From Sulfitobacter alexandrii (GTDB lineage: Bacteria > Pseudomonadota > Alphaproteobacteria > Rhodobacterales > Rhodobacteraceae): a DNA stretch of 64,000 bases. Position 1 is the stretch's first letter, and every line of letters begins with the position of its first letter. Shown in pieces: positions 30,684 to 39,623 of this stretch. The notes under the pieces are model-generated. The model worked only from the letters and a program-made list of their open reading frames with translations. It was not told the origin of the DNA and made no database searches. The position numbers and the translations under genes were made by a program. The DNA is taken from contig NZ_CP018076.1 of the NCBI RefSeq assembly GCF_001886735.1, positions 62,001 to 126,000 on the forward strand, given 5' to 3'.

Positions 30684-31538
30684 ATGAAGCGTAGTGGCGT
30701 ATTGCTGCTTGGGGCGGCAGGACGGCTGGGCAGGATGATCCGGGCGTTCTGGCCCGACAGCACGGACCTCGCGTGTCAGAGCCGCGCGCCCGGACCGGGC
30801 GTTGTCAGCTTCGATCCGCTGCACGACTCCGATAGGCTGGCAGCCGCCATGAGGGGTCGGCGCGCGGTCGTTTGCCTGTCCGGTGTCACGCCGGCCCATG
30901 CGGCTGCCACAGGCGACCCCTTCTCGCTCAACACCGATCTTGCGCTCGCCGCGCTGAATGCCGCCGCCGGGGCCGGGGTGCCGCGTCTGATGCTGGCGTC
31001 ATCCGCGGCGGTCTATGGCGCGGCGGGCGGCCCCTTGGCCGAGGATATGTTATGCGCGCCCGTGTCGGACTATGGCCGGGCCAAGCTGCAGATGGAACAG
31101 GCCGCCGCAGCGCTGGCCAAGGACCGTGAGCAGCCCGTGACCATGTTACGTATCGGCAACGTCGCGGGTGCCGATGCCATCCTCGGCGGGTGGCGCGCCG
31201 ACATGCGGCTGGACACCCTGCCGGACGGATCGACGCCCGAACGAAGCTATATCGGGCCCAAGACCCTTGCAGCCGTGGTTCACCGGCTGTGCCTTTTGGA
31301 TGACCTGCCCGAAATCCTGAACGTGGCGGCGCCCGGGACGGTGGCGATGGGGGATCTGCTAGACGCCGCGGGTCTGCGCTGGTCGTCGAGGGCGGCCGGA
31401 CCTGCAACCATCGGCAAAGTGCAACTGCAGACGAGGCGACTTGAAAATCTCGTGGAATTCGCGCCTAACGCGGGGACCGCGGAAAGTCTGGTCGCTGAAT
31501 GGCGAGCGTACAGGGCGCGGACCGACGGACCCCAGTGA
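30684..31538 (+). CDS. NAD-dependent epimerase/dehydratase family protein
   Basis: A 284-residue extended short-chain dehydrogenase. The nucleotide-binding motif is LLGAAGRLGRMIRAFW at residues 6-21, with LMLASSAAVYGAAGGPLAEDM and SDYGRAKLQMEQAA (the YxxxK pair) after it. It probably makes or modifies a nucleotide sugar for the polysaccharide whose priming transferase is encoded ten bases downstream. ATG 30684 is used because the fold starts there; the ribosome site is weak. Substrate not known. Confidence 0.8.
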   Translation: MKRSGVLLLGAAGRLGRMIRAFWPDSTDLACQSRAPGPGVVSFDPLHDSDRLAAAMRGRRAVVCLSGVTPAHAAATGDPFSLNTDLALAALNAAAGAGVPRLMLASSAAVYGAAGGPLAEDMLCAPVSDYGRAKLQMEQAAAALAKDREQPVTMLRIGNVAGADAILGGWRADMRLDTLPDGSTPERSYIGPKTLAAVVHRLCLLDDLPEILNVAAPGTVAMGDLLDAAGLRWSSRAAGPATIGKVQLQTRRLENLVEFAPNAGTAESLVAEWRAYRARTDGPQ

Positions 31539-31548
31539 AGGCCAACTC

Positions 31549-32184
31549 ATGACCTGGCGCAAGCGCATATTCGACCTGTTCTTCGCCTCGCTGCTGGTGG
31601 TGATCCTGGCACCCGTCCTGATCTGGCTGCTCGGCTGGTTGCTGATCAAGGAGGGGCGGCCCCTGTTCTTCGTGGCGGAACGGATGAAGGGGCTGGACCA
31701 GCCCTTCCACCTGTGGAAGCTCCGCACGATGACGGTCGTCGACCGCGATCAGGGGGTGTCGGGCGGCGACAAGTCATCGCGCATCACGCCCACGGGCGCC
31801 TGGCTGAGAGCAAAGCGGCTGGACGAGTTTCCGCAGCTCTGGAACATCCTGAAAGGGGACCTGAGTTTCGTCGGGCCCCGCCCGCCGCTGCGCGAATACG
31901 TGGAGAGGTTCCCCGAAATCTACGGCGAGGTTCTGAAATCCCGGCCCGGCGTGACCGGGCTGGCCACCATCCGCTTTCACAAGCACGAGGAGCGGCTGCT
32001 GGCCCGGTGCCAGACGGCGGCCGAGACCGACGACGTGTACTGCCGAATCTGTGTGCCGCGAAAAGCGCGACTCGATCTGATCTACCAGCGGAATCAGTCC
32101 ACCTGTTACGACTTCGATCTGGTTTTCCAGACCATCGGTAACCTCTTCAGACGTCCGGATAGGCCGAAAATCGCCAAAAAATAG
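31549..32184 (+). CDS. Undecaprenyl-phosphate sugar-1-phosphate transferase (priming)
   Basis: A 211-residue bacterial sugar transferase. A single membrane helix near the N-terminus (FDLFFASLLVVILAPVLIWLLGWL) is followed by the conserved catalytic core: LWKLRTM, RLDEFPQLWNILKGD and SFVGPRPPLREYVERF. It lacks the four-helix N-terminal block of WbaP-type enzymes, so it is the short PglC/WcaJ-core type. It links the first sugar phosphate to the lipid carrier at the inner membrane. It starts ten bases after the epimerase gene, so they are co-transcribed. Confidence 0.9.
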   Translation: MTWRKRIFDLFFASLLVVILAPVLIWLLGWLLIKEGRPLFFVAERMKGLDQPFHLWKLRTMTVVDRDQGVSGGDKSSRITPTGAWLRAKRLDEFPQLWNILKGDLSFVGPRPPLREYVERFPEIYGEVLKSRPGVTGLATIRFHKHEERLLARCQTAAETDDVYCRICVPRKARLDLIYQRNQSTCYDFDLVFQTIGNLFRRPDRPKIAKK

Positions 32185-32381
32185 GGCGCTGTGCATTTTA
32201 TGGTGCATTCGATGCGTGTCTGTCGGAATCCGTACTGTGAATCTGGGTGGAGTTGATGTTATAAAACGTCTGTTTTTGAACGAAAATTTTTCGGGGGATG
32301 GAAAGGCTGCCACATCTGTCGGCTTGCCCGTGCCCCTATGTCTTGTGAATTCTTTCCACGTGGGTGAGGGCGACTGATTTC

Positions 32382-34268
32382 ATGCTGAACCTGATCAAGT
32401 CATTTTCCAAGCGCCAGAAGCGCGGCATCCTTCTTACGCTCGATTCCGTTCTGGTAGTCCTGTCCATCATGTTCGCGATCGTGGCGCAGGCGTTGCCGGG
32501 CGGCCTGCTGGAGAACATGATCGCCTACATCCCCGTCCTGCCTTACGTGCTGCTGGTGGGGATCGGCGTGTCCATGTGGCTTGGGGTCTGTTCGATCCAG
32601 TTGAACTCTTACGAGACCGCGGCCATCGGCATGACCGGCGTCTTCGCGATGTTTCTCACCATCACCTCGATCGTCGTGTCGAACGTGCTGGGTCTGGGGA
32701 TGCCGCTGGGCGTCCATCTGGTGTTCGGCGCGGCATTCTTTTCTTCGGTGGTCATCAGCCGGGCGGTGCTGCTTCAACTCGTGCTCGCGATCTACCGACG
32801 TTCGACGTCGCGCTGCCGGGTTCTGATTTACGGTGCCGGCACGACCGGAACGCAGCTGGTTTCCGCACTCCGGGGACACGAGAACATCGAGCCGGTGGCC
32901 TTCGTCGACGACAATGCCGCGATCCAGGGTCTGAGCGTGGCGCAACTGCCGGTCTACAACCCGCTCCGCATCGCCGATGTCGCCCGCGACAAGAAGATCG
33001 ACCGGGTGCTTCTGGCCGTTCCATCGCTGAGCCTGCCCAAGCAGGCGCAGATCGCGCGGCGTCTGGAAAAGATGGGGCTCGAGGTGCAGACGCTGCCTTC
33101 CTTTGCCCAGCTCATCGGCGAGGAGGCGCTGGTCGACAAGCTGACGCCGCTTTCCGCTCAGCGTTTTCTCAACCGGGCCGAGGTGGACGATACGATAACC
33201 GAGACCACGGCGTGCTATACCCAGAAGGTCGTTTTGGTTTCGGGCGCTGGCGGCTCCATCGGCGCCGAACTCTGCCGGCAGGTGCTGGAACGCCGACCGA
33301 AGAAGCTGGTGCTGTTCGAGCTCAGCGAATTCGCGCTCTACAACGCGGACATGGAACTGCGCCAACTGTCCGAGAACCGGGAGATCGAGATCGTTCCGGT
33401 TCTGGGGTCGATCACCGATGCGCGGCAGGTCCGCAAGGTGATGGCGGACCACGGGGTTCAGATCGTTCTGCACGCAGCCGCGTACAAGCACGTGCCGCTG
33501 GTCGAAGCGAATCCCCTGGCGGGACTGGTGAACAATGTCTTCGGCACCCAGACGCTGGCCGAACAGGCCGCCAAGGCCGGGGTGGAGCGGTTCATCCTGA
33601 TTTCCAGCGACAAGGCCGTGCGGCCGACCAACATCATGGGCGCGTCCAAGCGGCTCGCGGAACTGGTCATTCAGGATATGGCCCGACGCTCCGCGACCAA
33701 GGGCGGCGGCACGATCTTTTCCATGGTCCGGTTCGGCAACGTGCTGGGGTCGTCCGGTTCCGTCGTGCCCCTGTTTCAAGACCAGCTGAGCCGGGGCGGC
33801 CCGCTGACAGTGACCGACAAGCTGGTGGAGCGGTACTTCATGACCGTTCAGGAGGCGGTAAGGCTGGTGTTGCAGGCGGGGGCGATGGCCCAGGGCGGCG
33901 AAGTCTTCGTGCTGGACATGGGCAAGCCCGTATCCATCTACCAGCTCGCGCGGCAGGTCATCGAAAGCGCGGGCTACACCCTCCGGGACGAGGACAATCC
34001 TGACGGCGACATCGAGATCGAATTCACTGGTCTGCGCGCGGGCGAGAAGATGGTTGAAGAACTGACCCTCTCTGGCGAGCGGTTCCCCACACAGCATCCC
34101 AAGATTTTTTCAACGCGGGAGGAAGGGCTTTCGGAGATCGAGATCGCGTCGGCCACGCGCCGCCTGCGCGAGGCGTTCGTCGCCTCGAACGAGGAAATGG
34201 CGCGGGGTGTCGTGATGCGGTGGGTCGAAGGGTATGCCCGTCATGCGCGGGAGCGTAAAACCTCCTGA
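32382..34268 (+). CDS. CapD/WbpM-type nucleotide-sugar 4,6-dehydratase, membrane-bound
   Basis: A 628-residue protein. Four N-terminal membrane helices (residues about 20-140) precede a Rossmann domain beginning RVLIYGAGTTGTQLVSAL. The catalytic SDR domain begins VLVSGAGGSIGAELCRQVL near residue 285. The residues SDKAVRPTNIMGASKRLAEL show the Met/Lys active-site pattern of 4,6-dehydratases. The family makes UDP-4-keto-6-deoxy sugars for capsule and O-antigen. ATG 32382 has GAGGG eleven bases upstream. The 197-bp gap before it is AT-rich and has a GTGCATT direct repeat at 32191 and 32203, so it probably has its own promoter. Confidence 0.91.
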   Translation: MLNLIKSFSKRQKRGILLTLDSVLVVLSIMFAIVAQALPGGLLENMIAYIPVLPYVLLVGIGVSMWLGVCSIQLNSYETAAIGMTGVFAMFLTITSIVVSNVLGLGMPLGVHLVFGAAFFSSVVISRAVLLQLVLAIYRRSTSRCRVLIYGAGTTGTQLVSALRGHENIEPVAFVDDNAAIQGLSVAQLPVYNPLRIADVARDKKIDRVLLAVPSLSLPKQAQIARRLEKMGLEVQTLPSFAQLIGEEALVDKLTPLSAQRFLNRAEVDDTITETTACYTQKVVLVSGAGGSIGAELCRQVLERRPKKLVLFELSEFALYNADMELRQLSENREIEIVPVLGSITDARQVRKVMADHGVQIVLHAAAYKHVPLVEANPLAGLVNNVFGTQTLAEQAAKAGVERFILISSDKAVRPTNIMGASKRLAELVIQDMARRSATKGGGTIFSMVRFGNVLGSSGSVVPLFQDQLSRGGPLTVTDKLVERYFMTVQEAVRLVLQAGAMAQGGEVFVLDMGKPVSIYQLARQVIESAGYTLRDEDNPDGDIEIEFTGLRAGEKMVEELTLSGERFPTQHPKIFSTREEGLSEIEIASATRRLREAFVASNEEMARGVVMRWVEGYARHARERKTS

Positions 34269-34388
34269 CTCTCTGTCGCAAGAATGCCTCTATCGGGTCG
34301 GGGCGGGCCCGCGCCGGGGGTGGGTGGTTGATTTATCGGCCCCGCGTTGGCAGAACCGAAAAAGGTGTCTCAGAAAGAGGACGGCAGC

Positions 34389-36587
34389 GTGTTTCAGGTA
34401 AGCCGAAAAGACAATGTCAGCACTCGGCGCTTGGCGCCGGTGAAAGGCACCTGCATCGCGGCCCTTGCCACGGTCGGCGTGCTTGGCCAGCCCGCACTTG
34501 CCGACGATACCTACGACATCTTTGCGATGCCCGACCGCCCGAGCCTGAATTTCTACGGCTCGCCCGGCCTTGTCGATATGCCGACCGCACAGGCGTTGCC
34601 GGACGGACAGTTCGCCGTGGGCGTGTCCAGCTTCGGCGGGATCACCCGGACCACGGTGACCTTTCAGGCCACACCGCGCCTGTCGGCGAGCTTTCGATAT
34701 GTCGGCATCCAGGACTGGAACACCGACGGCTTCGAGACCTACCGCGACCGCAGCTTCGATGTCCGCTACCAGTTGCGCAGGGAAGGGCGGATCTGGCCCT
34801 CGCTCACCGTCGGCCTGCAGGACTTCGCGGGGACGGGGATCTACGCGGGCGAATACGTCGTCGCGACCAAGACTTTCGATCAGGTCGGCAGCATTCCCGG
34901 CAGCTTCAAGCTGACGGCGGGTCTGGGCTGGGGCCGGCTTGGCAGTTCGGGCGCGATCGGTGCGCCGTTCGGCGGTCCGCGTCCGCCTTTCGACGCGCAG
35001 GATCGCGGCGGCAGCCCGTCATTCGATCAATGGTTCAGGGGCGATGCCGCACCCTTCGCGGGCGTGGAATGGCAGATCAATGACCGCTGGGGTCTGAAGG
35101 CGGAATACAGCTCGGACGCCTACGAGGCCGAGACCGTCCGGCGCAACGTGTTTACCCGCAAGTCCCGGTTCAACTTCGGTGCCGAGTATCAGTATTCCGA
35201 CCGCCTTCGGATCGGTGCCTACTATCTCTATGGATCGGAATTCGGGATCAACGCCCAGTTGCAACTGAACCCCAAGCAGCCGCCGACCCCGTTGCGGGTG
35301 CTGCCGACGCCACCGATCGAGCCGCGTCCCAGCAGGGCCGCACAACCCGAGGTGTACGATACCGCCTGGGCGCAGAGCGAGAGCGCTCCCCGGACGCTCC
35401 GCGACCGGCTGAAACCGGTGCTGGAAAGCTATGGTCTGACGTTGGTGGCGCTTCAGGTCGGACCCGCCAGCGCGGAACTGCGGATGCGCAATGATACATA
35501 CGGCGCCATGTCGGTGGCGGTGGGGCGCGCGGCGCGGGCCATGGCGCAGGTCTTGCCGGCCTCTGTCGAAACGTTCCGGATCGTGCCGATGCAGGAAGGC
35601 CTTGCACAGTCGGCGGTCATCATGCGCCGGTCCGACCTCGAGGCGCTGGAGTTCGACCCGCAGGCCGCCGAGGCGCTGCTGGCGGTTACGGGTTTCGGGG
35701 CTGCCACACCAGACCTGCCGGGCGCCGCAGTCAACGGCGATCTCTACCCGGATTTTGCCTGGTCCATTGGCCCCTATGTCGATCCCAGCTACTTCGACCC
35801 GGATGAACCCATTCGTGCCGACGCCGGGGTGAAAGGCGAATTCACCTTCCGGCCCGCGGCGGGCTGGGAAATCGGCGGCGCCGTCAAGCATCGCCTGCTG
35901 GGCAACATCGGCGACAGCGCGCGGCTCAGCAACTCGCAGCTGCCGCGCGTGCGGACCGACGGCATCCTCTATGCCCGCGCGAGCGATACCAGCCTCGAGA
36001 ACCTCTATGTGTCGCGCCAGTGGAAGCCGGGGAACGACATTTACGCCCGGGTGACGGCGGGATACCTCGAAAGGATGTTCGGCGGCGTCTCGGCGGAGGT
36101 GCTGTGGAAGCCGGTGGCGAGCCGCCTCGCGCTGGGGGCGGAAGCGAACTATGTCAAGCAGCGTGCGTATTCGGGTCTCGGGTTCCGCGACTACAACGTC
36201 GCGACGGGCCATGCCTCGGCCTATTACGAATTCGGCGGAGGCTATATTGGGCAGCTTGACGTGGGCCGGTACCTTGCCGGTGACGTAGGCGGCACGGTGA
36301 CCCTGACACGGGAATTCTCGAACGGCTGGCGTGTCGGCGGTTTCTTTACCCTGACCGACGTTTCCTCGGAGGAGTTCGGCGAAGGTTCCTTCGACAAGGG
36401 CATCAACCTGAGCATCCCGGTCAGCTGGTTCCTGGGGACACCCGGCAAACGGACCATCAGCACCACCATCAGGCCGATCCAGCGGGACGGCGGGGCACGG
36501 CTGAACGTGCCGGGACGACTGTATGAGCAGGTCCGTTCGGGCCATCGTGAAGCGATCGAAAGCGAATGGTCGAGGGTATGGGAATGA
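34389..36587 (+). CDS. YjbH-like outer-membrane exopolysaccharide protein
   Basis: A 732-residue exported protein if read from GTG 34389 (GAGG eight bases upstream). A TTG 14 codons earlier is an alternative. The signal peptide lies around LAPVKGTCIAALATVGVLGQPALA. The mature part begins with the YjbH-type opening RPSLNFYGSPGLVDMPTAQALPDGQFAVG and continues as aromatic-rich beta strands, as in an outer-membrane barrel. YjbH works with YjbF in E. coli exopolysaccharide production. The YjbF homologue overlaps its stop by four bases. No YjbE or YjbG homologue is seen. Confidence 0.82.
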   Translation: MFQVSRKDNVSTRRLAPVKGTCIAALATVGVLGQPALADDTYDIFAMPDRPSLNFYGSPGLVDMPTAQALPDGQFAVGVSSFGGITRTTVTFQATPRLSASFRYVGIQDWNTDGFETYRDRSFDVRYQLRREGRIWPSLTVGLQDFAGTGIYAGEYVVATKTFDQVGSIPGSFKLTAGLGWGRLGSSGAIGAPFGGPRPPFDAQDRGGSPSFDQWFRGDAAPFAGVEWQINDRWGLKAEYSSDAYEAETVRRNVFTRKSRFNFGAEYQYSDRLRIGAYYLYGSEFGINAQLQLNPKQPPTPLRVLPTPPIEPRPSRAAQPEVYDTAWAQSESAPRTLRDRLKPVLESYGLTLVALQVGPASAELRMRNDTYGAMSVAVGRAARAMAQVLPASVETFRIVPMQEGLAQSAVIMRRSDLEALEFDPQAAEALLAVTGFGAATPDLPGAAVNGDLYPDFAWSIGPYVDPSYFDPDEPIRADAGVKGEFTFRPAAGWEIGGAVKHRLLGNIGDSARLSNSQLPRVRTDGILYARASDTSLENLYVSRQWKPGNDIYARVTAGYLERMFGGVSAEVLWKPVASRLALGAEANYVKQRAYSGLGFRDYNVATGHASAYYEFGGGYIGQLDVGRYLAGDVGGTVTLTREFSNGWRVGGFFTLTDVSSEEFGEGSFDKGINLSIPVSWFLGTPGKRTISTTIRPIQRDGGARLNVPGRLYEQVRSGHREAIESEWSRVWE

Positions 36588-37285
36588 GTCGTGCAAGCAC
36601 TCTGACGGCGGCTGTCCTCGCCACTTTTCTGGCGGGGTGCAGCAGCAATCCCAATGGGGGAGATCCCGCGATTGCGGCGTCCCGCGCATTGTTCGATGCG
36701 ATCAAGACGCGCACCGCCGGCGGCGGTGCGCCCGGTGGCGCGCCGCTGCGAATAGAGGTGACGCGCAAGCAACTGGACCAGACGCCCGGTGCCGTCCTGC
36801 AGGCGATCCCGGATGCCACGCAGGCACAGGATTTCCTGAGGCTGATCGCGCAGCGTGATGACAGCAACCCGGGCACCGTCGAGGTATGGCAATCCTCCGA
36901 CAATCTTCAGGTGATCCTGCGCAACGGTGTCCTTGTCGGCACCAAGGGGTTGGGGGGCGACATACGCTCGGCCGAGGCGGCGACGACCTTTGCCGGCTTC
37001 GACGGACAGGGCGGTGGCGGTCAGCGGCTGATCACCATCGACCGGACCAACGGGACCGCGCAGACCACGGCTTTTTCCTGCGATATGACCCAGCTCGGTC
37101 GGGAGACGCTCCAGATCGTGGATCAGCGGGTGCCGACCTATCGCATGCGCGAAATCTGTTCCTACGGTCTTGCGAGCTTCACGAATGAATACTGGGTTGA
37201 AACCGGCAGTGGCAAGATGCGCAAGTCGCGGCAATGGGCGGGGCCGACGGTCGGTTACATCGATTTCCTGCGTTTGAAGGGCTGA
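36584..37285 (+). CDS. YjbF-family lipoprotein
   Basis: A 233-residue lipoprotein; the signal ends in FLAGC. It belongs to the YjbF/GfcB group (capsule or exopolysaccharide-related outer-membrane lipoproteins), recognisable by FDAIKTRT, the LxQTPGAVLQAIPDA-like stretch and the C-terminal ICSYGLASFTNEYWVETGSGKMRKSRQWAGP. ATG 36584 is well spaced from GAGGG; two nearby ATGs are poorer. It is coupled to yjbH (overlap ATGA). Together they would help pass polysaccharide across the outer membrane. Confidence 0.82.
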   Translation: MSRASTLTAAVLATFLAGCSSNPNGGDPAIAASRALFDAIKTRTAGGGAPGGAPLRIEVTRKQLDQTPGAVLQAIPDATQAQDFLRLIAQRDDSNPGTVEVWQSSDNLQVILRNGVLVGTKGLGGDIRSAEAATTFAGFDGQGGGGQRLITIDRTNGTAQTTAFSCDMTQLGRETLQIVDQRVPTYRMREICSYGLASFTNEYWVETGSGKMRKSRQWAGPTVGYIDFLRLKG

Positions 37286-37324
37286 GGTCTTGCCCTGACG
37301 GGGTGACGGACCCAACTTGATCAC

Positions 37325-38179
37325 ATGGAAAAGACGCTTCTCTCTATCGGTCACGGGTATTCCGCCCGGGCACTGGCGGCGCGGCTGATACCGCGCGGCT
37401 GGCGGGTGATCGGAACGAGCCGAAGTGCGGACAAGCTGGATGATATCGCCCGAACCGGGGTGGAGCCCCTGCAATGGCCCGGTACGGACCTGCGCCCGCT
37501 CCTTCGCGATCTGCGCCACGTGCTTGTCTCTGCCGGGCCGGGGCCGGAGGGAGACCCGGTGCTCGCCGCTCTGGCGCCTGACATCGCGGAGGCTGCATCG
37601 CATCTGCGCTGGCTGGGTTACCTTTCCACCACCGGTGTATACGGCAACCATCAGGGCGCGTGGGTCGACGAGCAGACACCGCTGAATCCGGCAACCCGCC
37701 GGGGGCAGGCGAGGGTCGAGGCGGAAGCCGCGTGGCGGGCCATTCCCGGTTTGCCGCTGCATATCTTCCGGCTCGCGGGGATCTACGGCCCCGGTCGAGG
37801 GCCCTTCGCCAAGGTGAGGAAAGGCACGGCACGCCGCATCATCAAACCGGGCCAGGTATTTTCGCGCATCCACGTGGAGGACATCGCCCTCGCGCTTGAG
37901 CTGTCGATCAATCAGCCCGACCCGGGGGCCATCTACAACCTGTGCGACGACGATCCCGCGCCGCCGCAGGAAGTGATCGGCCACGCCGCGGAACTCCTGG
38001 GGCTTCCTCTGCCCCCCGCGGAGGACTTCGAGACTGCCGAGATGACGCCGATGGCGCGCAGTTTCTACGCCGAGAGCAAGAAGGTGCGGAACGACCACGC
38101 CAAGGCGGCGCTGGGTTGGTCCCCCCAGTACCCGGACTACCGGTCCGGCCTCGCGGCGATGCTCCGACATGACACCTGA
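37325..38179 (+). CDS. YeeZ-like SDR-family oxidoreductase
   Basis: A 284-residue Rossmann protein with a variant nucleotide motif LLSIGHGYSARALAARL at residues 4-20 (GxGxxx, not the classical TGxxGxxG). YLSTTGVYGNHQGAWVDE holds the Ser/Thr-Tyr region. FRLAGIYGPGRGPF and FSRIHVEDIALALELS are conserved positions of this atypical SDR group. It starts 39 bases after the YjbF gene and overlaps ExoD by 11 bases, suggesting one transcript. It may act in sugar metabolism, but its reaction is unknown. Confidence 0.75.
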   Translation: MEKTLLSIGHGYSARALAARLIPRGWRVIGTSRSADKLDDIARTGVEPLQWPGTDLRPLLRDLRHVLVSAGPGPEGDPVLAALAPDIAEAASHLRWLGYLSTTGVYGNHQGAWVDEQTPLNPATRRGQARVEAEAAWRAIPGLPLHIFRLAGIYGPGRGPFAKVRKGTARRIIKPGQVFSRIHVEDIALALELSINQPDPGAIYNLCDDDPAPPQEVIGHAAELLGLPLPPAEDFETAEMTPMARSFYAESKKVRNDHAKAALGWSPQYPDYRSGLAAMLRHDT

Positions 38180-38768
38180 GCCGAATCCCGCGGACGACAG
38201 CCATACCTTGGGCAATCTACTCGACGGGATGGAAAAGGCCGCGCAGGGCGACGACGTCTCGGTCGAGGACATGCTGGACGAATTCGGCGACCGCACGATC
38301 ACGCCCTTTATCCTGCTGGTTGCGGTCATGCTTGTCTCGCCTTTATCGGGCATACCGGGCGTGCCGACGATTTCGGCCGCCATCATCGTGATCATGTCGG
38401 TGCAGGCGCTGTCCGGCCGCCGCCGCCTCTGGATGCCCCGGTTCCTGCTGCGCCGGACCATGAAGAGCGCCCGGCTCAAAAAGGCGGTCGGCTGGATGCG
38501 CGGGCCCTGTTCGTTCCTGGATCGCCATTCCCATCAGAGGCTGATGTTCCTGACAGGCGGTCCCATGCGCTGGTTCACGCTTGCGCTATGCGCCGTGATT
38601 CCGCTGGGCTGGCCGCCGCTCGAAGTGCTGCCCATGGTCACCTCGATCGGTGGCGGCACCGTGGCACTGCTGGCCTACGGTCTCTACACGAGGGACGGCG
38701 TCTATGTCCTGCTCGGCTATGCGATGATCGGTATTTCGGCACTCACGATCCTGTCGCTGCTGCCCTGA
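38169..38768 (+). CDS. exoD: ExoD-family exopolysaccharide synthesis protein
   Basis: A 199-residue membrane protein with four or more hydrophobic segments. The family features are the N-terminal DSHTLGNLLDGM, EFGDRTITPFILLVAVMLVSPLSGIPGVPTI and the C-terminal TRDGVYVLLGYAMIGISALTIL. ExoD was first described in Sinorhizobium meliloti as needed for exopolysaccharide and for alkaline tolerance; its molecular role is unclear. It overlaps the upstream oxidoreductase gene and is the last gene of the polysaccharide group. Confidence 0.86.
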   Translation: MTPEPNPADDSHTLGNLLDGMEKAAQGDDVSVEDMLDEFGDRTITPFILLVAVMLVSPLSGIPGVPTISAAIIVIMSVQALSGRRRLWMPRFLLRRTMKSARLKKAVGWMRGPCSFLDRHSHQRLMFLTGGPMRWFTLALCAVIPLGWPPLEVLPMVTSIGGGTVALLAYGLYTRDGVYVLLGYAMIGISALTILSLLP

Positions 38769-38837
38769 CCCATCCACCCTTGCCGGTACTCCTGCCTGCC
38801 TCCATATAGGGGCAAATAGAAGGGCAGGCCGCACGAA

Positions 38838-39617
38838 ATGAATCTGAAATCGATCGTCGAGACTCCGCGTTTCAGCAACTTCATCATGGGCGTTATCATC
38901 TTCAACGCCATCTTGCTGGGGCTCGAGACGTCGCAGGTTGCGATGGCGGCGGCGGGCGACCTGATCGTATTGCTCGACAAGGTGTGCCTTGCGATTTTCG
39001 TGATCGAACTTCTGCTGAAGCTGGCCGTCTATCGCCTGCGCTTCTTTCGGGATGGCTGGAACATTTTCGACTTCGTGATCGTGGGCATCTCGCTGGTGCC
39101 GGCGGCGCAGGGGTTCAGCGCGCTGCGTGCCCTGCGGATCCTGCGGGTGCTGCGCCTGGTCTCTGTCGCGCCGCGGTTACGCCGGGTGGTCGAAGGCTTC
39201 ATCACTGCTCTGCCCGGCATGGCATCGGTGTTTTCCCTGATGGCGCTAATCTTCTATATCGGCGCGGTCATCGCGACCAAACTGTTCGCCGACAGCTTTC
39301 CCGAGTGGTTCGGCACGCTCGGGCGGTCCGGCTATTCCCTGTTCCAGATCATGACGCTGGAAAGCTGGTCGATGGGCATCGTCCGCCCGGTCATGGAAAT
39401 CTACCCGCTGGCCTGGCTGTTCTTCATCCCGTTCATCATGGTCACCACTTTCGCCGTGGTGAACCTTCTGGTCGGCCTCATCGTGAACTCCATGCAGGAC
39501 GCCCACCACGAGGAGGAAAACGCCGAGACCGGTGCCTATCGGGACAATGTCAACGAAAGGCTGGCGGCGATCGAAGAACGCCTGGACCGGCTGCTGGAAG
39601 GGCAGGGGAAGCGCTGA
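38838..39617 (+). CDS. Voltage-gated sodium channel (NavBac/NaChBac type)
   Basis: This 259-residue protein has six membrane helices. S4 is an arginine-rich helix with gating charges spaced by three (FSALRALRILRVLRLVSVAPRLRR). The pore loop between S5 and S6 has the filter TLESWSMG, close to the NaChBac filter TLESWAS, which is sodium-selective. The C-terminus ends in an acidic stretch and a heptad-like coiled coil (NERLAAIEERLDRLLEG), as in tetrameric NavBac channels. It would let Na+ enter on depolarisation. The gene stands alone, 69 bases after exoD. Confidence 0.93.
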   Translation: MNLKSIVETPRFSNFIMGVIIFNAILLGLETSQVAMAAAGDLIVLLDKVCLAIFVIELLLKLAVYRLRFFRDGWNIFDFVIVGISLVPAAQGFSALRALRILRVLRLVSVAPRLRRVVEGFITALPGMASVFSLMALIFYIGAVIATKLFADSFPEWFGTLGRSGYSLFQIMTLESWSMGIVRPVMEIYPLAWLFFIPFIMVTTFAVVNLLVGLIVNSMQDAHHEEENAETGAYRDNVNERLAAIEERLDRLLEGQGKR

Positions 39618-39623
39618 GGCCGT

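Noticed and set aside
32400..34097. Long minus-strand frame opposite the CapD-like gene
   Set aside because: It is antisense to a gene with clear catalytic motifs, and its composition is typical of a GC shadow.
36242..38479. 745-codon minus-strand frame opposite yjbH-yjbF-SDR-exoD
   Set aside because: It spans four well-supported genes and has no recognisable domain.
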